6,548 nt of DNA from NCBI GenBank assembly GCA_903871975.1, contig CAIQIY010000074.1:1-6548 (forward strand), read 5' to 3'. Positions 1 to 5,429 of this stretch are shown here, one piece after another. Position numbers and translations under genes: made by a program. Below the pieces are notes generated by a model, which had not been told where the DNA came from, ran no database searches, and saw only the letters and a program-made list of their open reading frames with translations. This DNA is from an uncultured Chloroflexota bacterium (lineage in GTDB: Bacteria > Chloroflexota > Chloroflexia > Chloroflexales > Roseiflexaceae). Positions within the stretch are counted from its first letter, which is position 1. Every line of letters begins with the position of its first letter.

Positions 1-1361
1 GCACGCTGCAGGGGTTTGCATTGACCGATGAGGATGTGTGGCAGACGGTGTGCCATCTCGATGCCCTCGGCGTGGGCGTCGTCGAACTGCCGGCCTGGCC
101 AGCGAATCCGTATGGCCAGCAAGCCAATCGACGACTGCTGGAACGCGCGGCGGCGTCCCGCCTGCGGCCTGCGTTCGCGGCACATGCGCGCTGCCATCCC
201 GATGATCTGGCCGCCGCCCGAGCCGCCGGCTTCCGGCGCCTGCACCTGTATATCGGCACCAGCCCGATCAAACAGGCGACCACGCGGCGCACCATCGGCG
301 AACTGGCCCACCAGGCCGGCGCATCGATCGTCGCGGCGCGCGCCGCCGGCTTCACCACCGTGCGCATCAGCACCGAGGATGCCTTTCGTACCACGCTGGA
401 TGACTACCGGGCATTCTATGCGGCGCTCCAGCACCACCTCGCCCTGGCCGACACGACCGTCGATGGGATCGGCATCCCGGATACCGTCGGCGTCGCCACG
501 ATCGGCGAGCTCGGCCAACGCATCGCCGTCCTGCGCGAACTCGGCATCACATTCGCGTTCCTCGAGTGCCACATCCACAACGACATCGGCAATGCCGACC
601 GGATGTACATCGATACGCTGCTGCTGGCACAACGCCTGGGCATCCGCATGGTGCCAGACCTCGCGATCCTGGGCATCGGCGAGCGCAACGGCACGATCGG
701 ACTCAGCTCGTTGCTCGAGGCGATCTATCGTCGCCTGATCGCGCTGTACCCGGCACGCATGCCCGAGATCCGCTCGGCGATGCGCACCACGCTGGGCACG
801 CTGGACGACGGCGCGCTCTTCGTCAATCGCTACCGCGACATGGACGCGGGCTTCTACCGTATTCTGGCACGTACCGGCTTCGTCTTCGACCGTAGCCCGT
901 TCTCGGCCAACACCGAAGTCGATGGCAGTGGTGTGCATGCCGACACAACGATGCGGGCCCACCGTCTGGCGCTCGCCCATGGACACCATGGCCAGGCGGC
1001 GATCGATGCCGGCAATCGGGCGTATGCCGGCGCGCTGCCGCCCTACGACATGCCGCTGCGCGTGCCGGCACTCGCCTGTGCCGGGTGCGGCAAGAGCAAC
1101 GTGCGCTACTGGCGCGAACGGCTGGGCTGGAGACCACGCGATGCAGACGCAGTCCGCGCGGCACTCGCGTGGTCGCCGGAGGCACCGTTCCTTGCGTTGG
1201 AGCGCACCTTCGACGACGAGGTACGCGACGATATCGTCGCGCGCCTGATTCGCCTGACTGCCGCACGCGACCATGGCATCAGCCATGCCCGGGCGCTGGA
1301 GCTGTTGGCACTGTGTTACCATCGTGATCCGGTGTCGGTGGATGTGGAGCATGGACGATGA
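1..1361 (+). CDS. DRE-TIM metallolyase-family acyltransferase, homocitrate synthase-like (5' end cut off)
   Basis: Enzymes of this family (isopropylmalate, homocitrate, citramalate and Re-citrate synthases) condense acetyl-CoA with a 2-oxo acid on a metal-dependent TIM barrel in the cytoplasm. Counting from Leu at base 21 as residue 1, visible family marks are HLYIGTSPI (75-83), STEDAFR (117-123), PDTVG (153-157), the metal-binding HIHNDIGNA (184-192), GIGERNG (218-224) and SGVHAD (303-308). GIGERNG is very close to the GIGERNGIT of yeast Lys20-type homocitrate synthases. A later SNVRYW stretch (359-364) recalls the C-terminal region of Re-citrate synthases. There is no full LeuA regulatory domain. 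The frame is open to the window edge (first whole codon at base 3, reading TLQGFALTDED), and the N-terminal DRE motif is missing, so the true start lies upstream; the TTG at 21 is not a credible start. The stop overlaps the exporter start. The family is secure; the substrate is not. Confidence 0.85.
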   Translation, partial: TLQGFALTDEDVWQTVCHLDALGVGVVELPAWPANPYGQQANRRLLERAAASRLRPAFAAHARCHPDDLAAARAAGFRRLHLYIGTSPIKQATTRRTIGELAHQAGASIVAARAAGFTTVRISTEDAFRTTLDDYRAFYAALQHHLALADTTVDGIGIPDTVGVATIGELGQRIAVLRELGITFAFLECHIHNDIGNADRMYIDTLLLAQRLGIRMVPDLAILGIGERNGTIGLSSLLEAIYRRLIALYPARMPEIRSAMRTTLGTLDDGALFVNRYRDMDAGFYRILARTGFVFDRSPFSANTEVDGSGVHADTTMRAHRLALAHGHHGQAAIDAGNRAYAGALPPYDMPLRVPALACAGCGKSNVRYWRERLGWRPRDADAVRAALAWSPEAPFLALERTFDDEVRDDIVARLIRLTAARDHGISHARALELLALCYHRDPVSVDVEHGR

Positions 1362-1969
1362 TGTTCGAGCTGCTGGGGCGGAGCATGCTCATTGGCCTGG
1401 CAATCGCCGCACCAGTCGGGCCGATCGGCCTGCTGGTGATCCGGCGCACACTGGAGCAGGGCCGGCGCGCGGGGCTGGCCGCCGGCCTGGGTGCGGCGCT
1501 GGCCGATGCGCTGTACGGCACCATCGGCGTGTTTGGCCTCGGCTCGCTGGCATCGATGCTCGCCGGCCAGGCGCGCTGGCTGCAACTGCTCGGCGGGCTG
1601 GCGCTGGTGCTGATCGGCGCGCACAGCCTGCGCACACCACCCGCCACGGCGCCATCGGCTGCGCCAGCCGCGCTGCTCGGCACCATGCTCACCACCTTCG
1701 GCCTGACGCTGACCAATCCACTGACGATCGCGTCGTTCGCTGCAATGTTCGCCGCCATCGATCCGCAGGCCGCCGCTGCGCCTGGCAGCGCGCTGACGCT
1801 GGTCGGCGGCGTGTGGGCCGGCTCGGCGTTGTGGTGGCTCGGCCTCACCACCATCGTCGCGCGGCTGCGTCGCGCGCTTGCACCAACCATGCTGCGCCCA
1901 ATCGGCTGGTTGGCCGGTGCGGCATTGATCATGCTCGGCGTGATCGGCATCGCCACCGGCTGGCACTAG
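1358..1969 (+). CDS. LysE/RhtB-family amino-acid exporter
   Basis: A small inner-membrane protein of 203 residues, the usual size for LysE/RhtB/RhtC transporters, which export amino acids using the proton gradient. The family signature near the N-terminus is clear: PVGPIGLLVIRRTLEQG (19-35), followed by the glycine/alanine-rich AGLGAALAD (42-50). A second family mark is LTNPLTIASF (118-127), equivalent to the usual TNPK/TNPL motif. Hydrophobic segments lie at about 5-28, 39-66, 73-91, 107-133, 143-166 and 179-200, fitting six helices. The start ATG overlaps the TGA of the upstream synthase gene (ATGA), and a GGAG at 1346-1349 sits 8 bases before it; a second ATG follows at 1361. This points to translational coupling. 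The exported compound cannot be read from the sequence; a product related to the upstream enzyme is an inference. Confidence 0.88.
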   Translation: MMFELLGRSMLIGLAIAAPVGPIGLLVIRRTLEQGRRAGLAAGLGAALADALYGTIGVFGLGSLASMLAGQARWLQLLGGLALVLIGAHSLRTPPATAPSAAPAALLGTMLTTFGLTLTNPLTIASFAAMFAAIDPQAAAAPGSALTLVGGVWAGSALWWLGLTTIVARLRRALAPTMLRPIGWLAGAALIMLGVIGIATGWH

Positions 1970-2005
1970 CCCGGGGCATCTGGCAGGTACGCGTCGCGCC
2001 GGCGG

Positions 2006-2011
2006 TAGAAT
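2006..2011 (+). promoter_or_regulatory. possible -10 element for trpD
   Basis: TAGAAT matches the sigma-70 -10 consensus at five of six positions. It lies in the short gap between the exporter gene and trpD and would start transcription near base 2018, about 38 bases before the trpD ATG. I see no convincing -35 (the best is a TTGACA-poor CTGGCA about 20 bases upstream) and no TGn extension. trpD could equally be read through from the exporter gene, as no terminator is evident in the gap. Confidence 0.3.
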
Positions 2012-2055
2012 GATGACCATCAACCGGGGTGTGGTGAAAGCAGAAGGAGCATGGT

Positions 2056-3072
2056 ATGGCGATTCGCGAGGCGATCATCGACATCACGCGCCGCAGCGAT
2101 CTATCGCGCGAACGTGCGGCGGCGGTCATGGAAGAGATGATGACCGGCGTGGCGACGCCCGGGCAGATCGGTGCGTTTCTCACAGCACTGGCACTCAAGG
2201 GCGAGACCGAGGACGAACTGGCCGGGCTGGCCGAGGTGATGCGGGCGCATGCGGTGCCAGTCGATGCCCCGGCACCATTGCTCGATACCTGCGGCACTGG
2301 CGGGGATCACTCGGGGACCTTCAATATCTCGACGGCTGCGGCCTTTGTGGCGGCCGGCGCGGGTGCCCGCGTGGCCAAACACGGCAACCGCGCGATGTCG
2401 AGCGTGTGCGGCTCGGCCGATGTCCTCGAAGGGCTGGGTGTGCGCATCGATCTGGATGCGGCCGGCGTCGCGCGGTGTCTGGCCGGCACAGGCATCGGGT
2501 TCATGCTGGCGCCGCGCTTCCATCCGGCGCTGCGCTTCGCTGGCCCGGTGCGCCGCGAGATCGGCATCCGCACCGCGTTCAATCTGCTCGGCCCGCTGTG
2601 CAATCCGGCACGTGCCCAGCATCAGGTGATCGGCGTACCACAGGCCGCGCTGGTGCCGGTGATCGCGCGAACGCTCGCACGCCTCGAGGCACAGCATGCA
2701 CTGGTGGTCCATGGGCATGGTGGCATGGACGAATTGACGCTCAGCGATGACAATACGGTGCTCGAGGTGGTGCGCGGCCAGGAGCCGATCCCGCTGCACG
2801 TGGATCTCGCGGCGCTGGGCTTGCACCACGCCGGCATCGCGGCACTCCGTGGTGGCGACGTGGCGACCAATGTGGCGATTGTGCGCGATATCCTGGCAGG
2901 CCACGAGACCGGGCCACGCCGCGATGTCGTGGTGCTCAATGCTGCGGCGGCGTTGCTCGCCGCCGACATCGCCGGCGATCTGGCACATGGCGTCTCGCTG
3001 GCACACCACAGCATCAGCAGCGGCGCAGCCGCCGAGTGCCTGGCCCGACTGGTGGAGCTCAGCAACGCCTGA
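2056..3072 (+). CDS. trpD: anthranilate phosphoribosyltransferase
   Basis: TrpD catalyses the second step of tryptophan biosynthesis, joining anthranilate to PRPP to give N-phosphoribosyl-anthranilate, in the cytoplasm. The protein has 338 residues, typical for the family, and is complete. Diagnostic motifs appear in order: the PRPP-binding DTCGTGGD (77-84), FNIST (89-93), KHGNR (108-112), SVCGSADVLEGLG (116-128), FHPALR (155-160), GIRTAFNLLGPLCNP (170-184), the substrate and metal loop HGHGGMDE (219-226), and GGDVATNVAIVRDILAG (266-282). The N-terminal helical domain (1-65) is intact. AGAAGGAG at 2042-2049, 6 bases upstream, supports the ATG at 2056; an ATG at 2051 is out of frame and too close to that site. 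No other trp gene is present, so it is either a dispersed trp gene or part of a larger unit reading from the left. Confidence 0.97.
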   Translation: MAIREAIIDITRRSDLSRERAAAVMEEMMTGVATPGQIGAFLTALALKGETEDELAGLAEVMRAHAVPVDAPAPLLDTCGTGGDHSGTFNISTAAAFVAAGAGARVAKHGNRAMSSVCGSADVLEGLGVRIDLDAAGVARCLAGTGIGFMLAPRFHPALRFAGPVRREIGIRTAFNLLGPLCNPARAQHQVIGVPQAALVPVIARTLARLEAQHALVVHGHGGMDELTLSDDNTVLEVVRGQEPIPLHVDLAALGLHHAGIAALRGGDVATNVAIVRDILAGHETGPRRDVVVLNAAAALLAADIAGDLAHGVSLAHHSISSGAAAECLARLVELSNA

Positions 3073-3134
3073 GCCGGCACTGACCTGTGTCGCTACCAGA
3101 CCGGGCCGCGCGACACCGCATGGACACTGCTCGT

Positions 3135-3171
3135 TGGCCGGGAGGTCACCAGATATCGTGCCTCCCGGCCA
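3135..3171. terminator. probable bidirectional terminator hairpin
   Basis: A perfect 11-bp GC-rich inverted repeat: TGGCCGGGAGG at 3135-3145 pairs with CCTCCCGGCCA at 3161-3171. With one bulged base, CAC (3147-3149) can also pair with GTG (3158-3160), leaving an 8-base loop. It is the only strong dyad in the 106-base gap between the convergent trpD and amidase genes, where a shared terminator is expected. Neither side has a clear T tract, so it may be a weak or non-canonical terminator. Confidence 0.65.
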
Positions 3172-3178
3172 CAGCCGA

Positions 3179-4477
3179 CTACGCCAGCCCGTACTGCTGT
3201 CGCACCAACGCGCCGAGGCCGATGGCGTCGAGCCGCGTCAGCGGCGCCAGCAGTGTGACGGTGACGACGCCGGGGTGGCGCCCGATCTCGACCGCACCGG
3301 TGATCGTCACCCGGTTCATCACCTCGTCGAGGCTCATGCCCAGCACCGAGGCGGCGCGCTGCAAGCCATTGTCGGTAGCCGCATTGAGGTTGGCGCCGCT
3401 GCCGACGAAGCTGATCGGCGCCGACACTTCGAGCTCGGCGACGCCCCATTGCGCCGCCAGACGTTCGGCGGCGGCACGCTCGGCAGCATCGAGTGGTCGC
3501 GCCAGCGGGGGCAGATCATCGGGACGCAGCAGCAGGATCGGCCCGTCGTTGCCGAGCCCCTTCAGCAGATCGACGCGCAGCGTGACGCGCCCGGCGACAT
3601 CGGTGGTGTGGCCGGCAATCTCGCCGTCGCCCTGCATCGCATGCATATCGCCGACATAGACACCGCCACCTGCCACCTTCACCGGGCAGATCAGGATTGC
3701 ACCGGCGCGCACCGCGTCGATATCCATGTGGCCGTCGGTGCGGTGCGCCAGATCTTCGGCGCGTAGGCCGTACGCATGTGGGGCACCCACCAGAAACTGG
3801 CCGAAATCGCCGGCATTGTGCGAATCCGGCATGTCGATCGCCGGCGTCGTGCCGATGTTGCCGATGAACGGCCGCATGCGCGCCGCGACGCGCACCAGGT
3901 CCGCCGGCGCAAACGTGAGGATCGAATACTGCTCCGACTGCGCCGGCAGCGCAATGATCCGCCGGGCGTCGGCCGCCGCACGATCCGCACCGGCACGCTC
4001 CAGCGTCACCGCGACGCCCGCTGCCTGGTCGAACGCGATGGTATAGCCGTGTGGCATGCTGAACGACGACGCCGAGGCACCACATGCGACACAGCGGATG
4101 GCGTCGGGACCGGTGCCGCGCACCTCCGTCGCAGGCCACGGCGTGCCACAGCCGGGGCAGCGATGTGCAACATACGGATCCCCGGTGCAGGCAGTCGCAA
4201 TCGTTCCCGCAGTGCCCGATGCCGTCGCCAGCGACGTCACTTCGACAGATTCGATGTGCAGCACGACCGCGTCGCCGACCTCGGCGCCGGCGATCGCAAC
4301 CGGTGCAGTCACCTCGTGGCCGCCGCGGAAGTGCGGCGTGATCATCGGCCCCCAGCATCCCGGTGCCGTCTCGAGTTGGATGATGGCACCAGGCGCGACC
4401 GGACCAACCATTGGCTGGCTTGGGCCGACTTGGCCGCGGGTGTAGTGAGCGACTTCGATGCGATCGTGTGATGTCAT
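3179..4477 (-). CDS. acetamidase/formamidase-family amidohydrolase with two CxxC knuckles
   Basis: FmdA/AmdA-family enzymes (Pfam FmdA_AmdA) hydrolyse short aliphatic amides such as formamide or acetamide to ammonia and the acid, in the cytoplasm. The 432-residue product carries PFIGNIGTTPAIDMP (203-217), DGHMDI (248-253), and the strongly typical CPVKVAGGGVYVGD (264-277) with MHAMQGDGEIAGH (278-290). A pair of knuckles, CPGC (107-110) and CVAC (129-132), 18 residues apart, could bind zinc or form a ribbon; I am not sure this is usual in the family. An upstream in-frame ATG at 4513 would add 12 residues, but GGAGGGG at 4481-4487 is ideally placed for the ATG at 4477. The gene follows the sigma-factor gene by 52 bases on the same strand and may be cotranscribed with it. 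The real substrate is unknown. Confidence 0.88.
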   Translation of the reverse strand: MTSHDRIEVAHYTRGQVGPSQPMVGPVAPGAIIQLETAPGCWGPMITPHFRGGHEVTAPVAIAGAEVGDAVVLHIESVEVTSLATASGTAGTIATACTGDPYVAHRCPGCGTPWPATEVRGTGPDAIRCVACGASASSFSMPHGYTIAFDQAAGVAVTLERAGADRAAADARRIIALPAQSEQYSILTFAPADLVRVAARMRPFIGNIGTTPAIDMPDSHNAGDFGQFLVGAPHAYGLRAEDLAHRTDGHMDIDAVRAGAILICPVKVAGGGVYVGDMHAMQGDGEIAGHTTDVAGRVTLRVDLLKGLGNDGPILLLRPDDLPPLARPLDAAERAAAERLAAQWGVAELEVSAPISFVGSGANLNAATDNGLQRAASVLGMSLDEVMNRVTITGAVEIGRHPGVVTVTLLAPLTRLDAIGLGALVRQQYGLA

Positions 4478-4480
4478 GTG

Positions 4481-4487
4481 CCCCTCC
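4481..4487 (-). promoter_or_regulatory. ribosome binding site deciding the amidase start
   Basis: Read on the minus strand, GGAGGGG lies 3 bases before the ATG at 4477 (5 bases from its GGAGG core). Since it falls inside the 12-codon extension that would begin at 4513, it argues strongly for 4477 as the true start. Confidence 0.8.
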
Positions 4488-4529
4488 AGCAACGTCAGTG
4501 TCTCATGCCGCACCGCCGCACTGCGGCTG

Positions 4530-5192
4530 CTACGAGGCGTCTCCCGGGCGCAGGCCGCGCGCCTCGAGCAGGCTGCCCAGCTTCTGCAGCCCCAATCGAA
4601 CTCGCGTCTTGATCGTGCCGAGCGGGCGGTTCAGCCGCGTCGCGATCTCTTGGTGCGACCAGCCACTGAAGTACGCCAGTTCGACCGCCTGTCGTTGCGC
4701 ACTCGGCAAATGCTCGAGGGCGTCCTGGATGGTGCGCCGCCGCTCGGCTGCCCATACCGCGTCGGGAACATCGATGCGCTCGTCGGCGAGTTGCAGGATG
4801 ACGGAATGCTCGGGATCATCATAGACTGGCACCGGGCGGGCGCGCATGCGACGCAGCTCGTCGATGCACAGGTTGTGCGCGATGCCGAATAACCATTGGG
4901 TCACGCGGCCACGCTCGGCGTCGAAACTGCCGCTGCGCCGCCAGACGCGCCAGAAGACTTCCTGGACGACTTCCTCGGCGAGTTCGCGCTGCTGCAGGAT
5001 GCGCATTGCCATGCGGAAGACCGTGGCCGAGTATCGATCATACAATGCTTCGAGTGCCCGGCTGTCGCCATGCGCGATCGCGCTGATCAGCTGCGCATCC
5101 TCGTGGGAATCGATGGCAAGGTGCTCGCTCTCTGGCTCGACCTCGATGGGTGCGCGCTCAGCACTTGCTGCGCGCATGGACAGAGACATCAT
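4530..5192 (-). CDS. ECF-type RNA polymerase sigma factor
   Basis: A 220-residue sigma-70 family protein with the two-domain layout of extracytoplasmic-function (group 4) sigma factors, which direct core RNA polymerase to alternative promoters. Region 2 covers about 46-115: ALYDRYSATVFRMAMRIL, then EEVVQEVFWRVWRR (73-86), and WLFGIAHNLCIDELRR (100-115). Region 4 covers about 150-206, with LPSAQRQAVELAYFSGWSHQEIATRLN and the helix-turn-helix end GTIKTRVRLGLQKL (192-205). There is no region 1 or 3. The first 28 or so residues are an acidic, probably unstructured extension. The layout recalls SigK-like ECF groups, but I cannot assign the group. The start is ATGATG at 5192/5189, with AGAGGAG 9-12 bases upstream. 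The next gene on the strand is the amidase; no anti-sigma gene is visible. It is preceded by a housekeeping-type promoter. Confidence 0.93.
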   Translation of the reverse strand: MMSLSMRAASAERAPIEVEPESEHLAIDSHEDAQLISAIAHGDSRALEALYDRYSATVFRMAMRILQQRELAEEVVQEVFWRVWRRSGSFDAERGRVTQWLFGIAHNLCIDELRRMRARPVPVYDDPEHSVILQLADERIDVPDAVWAAERRRTIQDALEHLPSAQRQAVELAYFSGWSHQEIATRLNRPLGTIKTRVRLGLQKLGSLLEARGLRPGDAS

Positions 5193-5245
5193 GGAACCCG
5201 TCTCCTCTTGCTCCGACGCTCGCCGTTCTCCTGCCTTCGAGCCTG

Positions 5246-5274
5246 AGTATACCGTCGGTGCACAACTTTGTCAA
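5246..5274 (-). promoter_or_regulatory. sigma-70-type promoter of the ECF sigma gene
   Basis: On the minus strand, a perfect -35 TTGACA (5269-5274) is followed by an exact 17-base spacer and a -10 TATACT (5246-5251; five of six consensus bases). Transcription would begin near base 5239, giving a leader of about 46 bases that ends with the AGAGGAG ribosome binding site. The spacer contains a GTGCAC palindrome (5258-5263). The pattern is a housekeeping promoter rather than the GGAAC/GTC type of a self-activated ECF gene. Confidence 0.85.
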
Positions 5275-5356
5275 CACTTTGAACAGCCTATGCACGGGAT
5301 TATGCCACGCCATGACCAACCACAGACACGGAGACGGCGCGGCGGACGGCGATCGG

Positions 5357-5365
5357 TGCTACAAT
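5357..5365 (+). promoter_or_regulatory. extended -10 promoter for the glycosyltransferase gene
   Basis: TGC-TACAAT has the TGn extension and five of six -10 consensus bases. It lacks a recognisable -35, which extended -10 promoters can do without. Transcription would begin near base 5372, leaving a leader of about 58 bases before the ATG at 5430. The element lies within the left half of the palindrome at 5358-5377. Confidence 0.6.
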
Positions 5366-5377
5366 GGCCATTGTAGC
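5358..5377. promoter_or_regulatory. perfect 20-bp palindrome, candidate operator
   Basis: GCTACAATGG is followed directly by its reverse complement CCATTGTAGC, with no spacer and no mismatch. It spans roughly -15 to +5 of the predicted rightward start, so a dimeric DNA-binding protein sitting here would block the promoter. As there is no loop, it is better suited to protein binding on DNA than to a stable RNA hairpin. The regulator is not identified. Confidence 0.6.
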
Positions 5378-5429
5378 GCAGCCAGGTTGTGCCGGATGCG
5401 TCGGCGCGGCGCCGGATGGTGAAGAGTTG

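Larger units (their letters stand above)
5193..5429. other. divergent intergenic control region
   Basis: This 237-base gap separates the leftward sigma gene from the rightward glycosyltransferase gene. It contains a near-consensus leftward promoter (5246-5274), a rightward extended -10 (5357-5365), and a perfect 20-bp palindrome (5358-5377). The stretch from about 5246 to 5305 is visibly richer in A and T than the flanking genes, as expected of promoter DNA. I see no small gene or RNA gene here. Confidence 0.75.

Noticed and set aside
2101..3009. 302-codon open frame on the minus strand opposite trpD
   Set aside because: It lies wholly over the clearly coding trpD, its product is rich in H, R and Q with no recognisable motif, and it is the usual antisense by-product of high-GC coding sequence.
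4079..4165. Amidase cysteine knuckles as a fused zinc anti-sigma domain for the neighbouring sigma factor
   Set aside because: Zinc anti-sigma factors use an H-x3-C-x2-C helix motif; here the spacing is H-x-C-x2-C followed by a second CxxC, which is a ribbon pattern inside the enzyme.
4478..4513. Amidase start at the upstream ATG at 4513
   Set aside because: The best ribosome site, GGAGGGG, lies inside that extension and is spaced for the ATG at 4477; family similarity also begins after 4477.
4515..4527. Short GCCGC/GCGGC hairpin between the sigma and amidase genes
   Set aside because: Only 5 bp with a 3-base loop and no T tract; too weak to call a terminator separating the two genes.
5279..5306. 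Possible second rightward promoter (TTGAAC, 16 bases, TATGCC)
   Set aside because: The -10 is a poor match and the extended -10 downstream is better placed for the glycosyltransferase gene.
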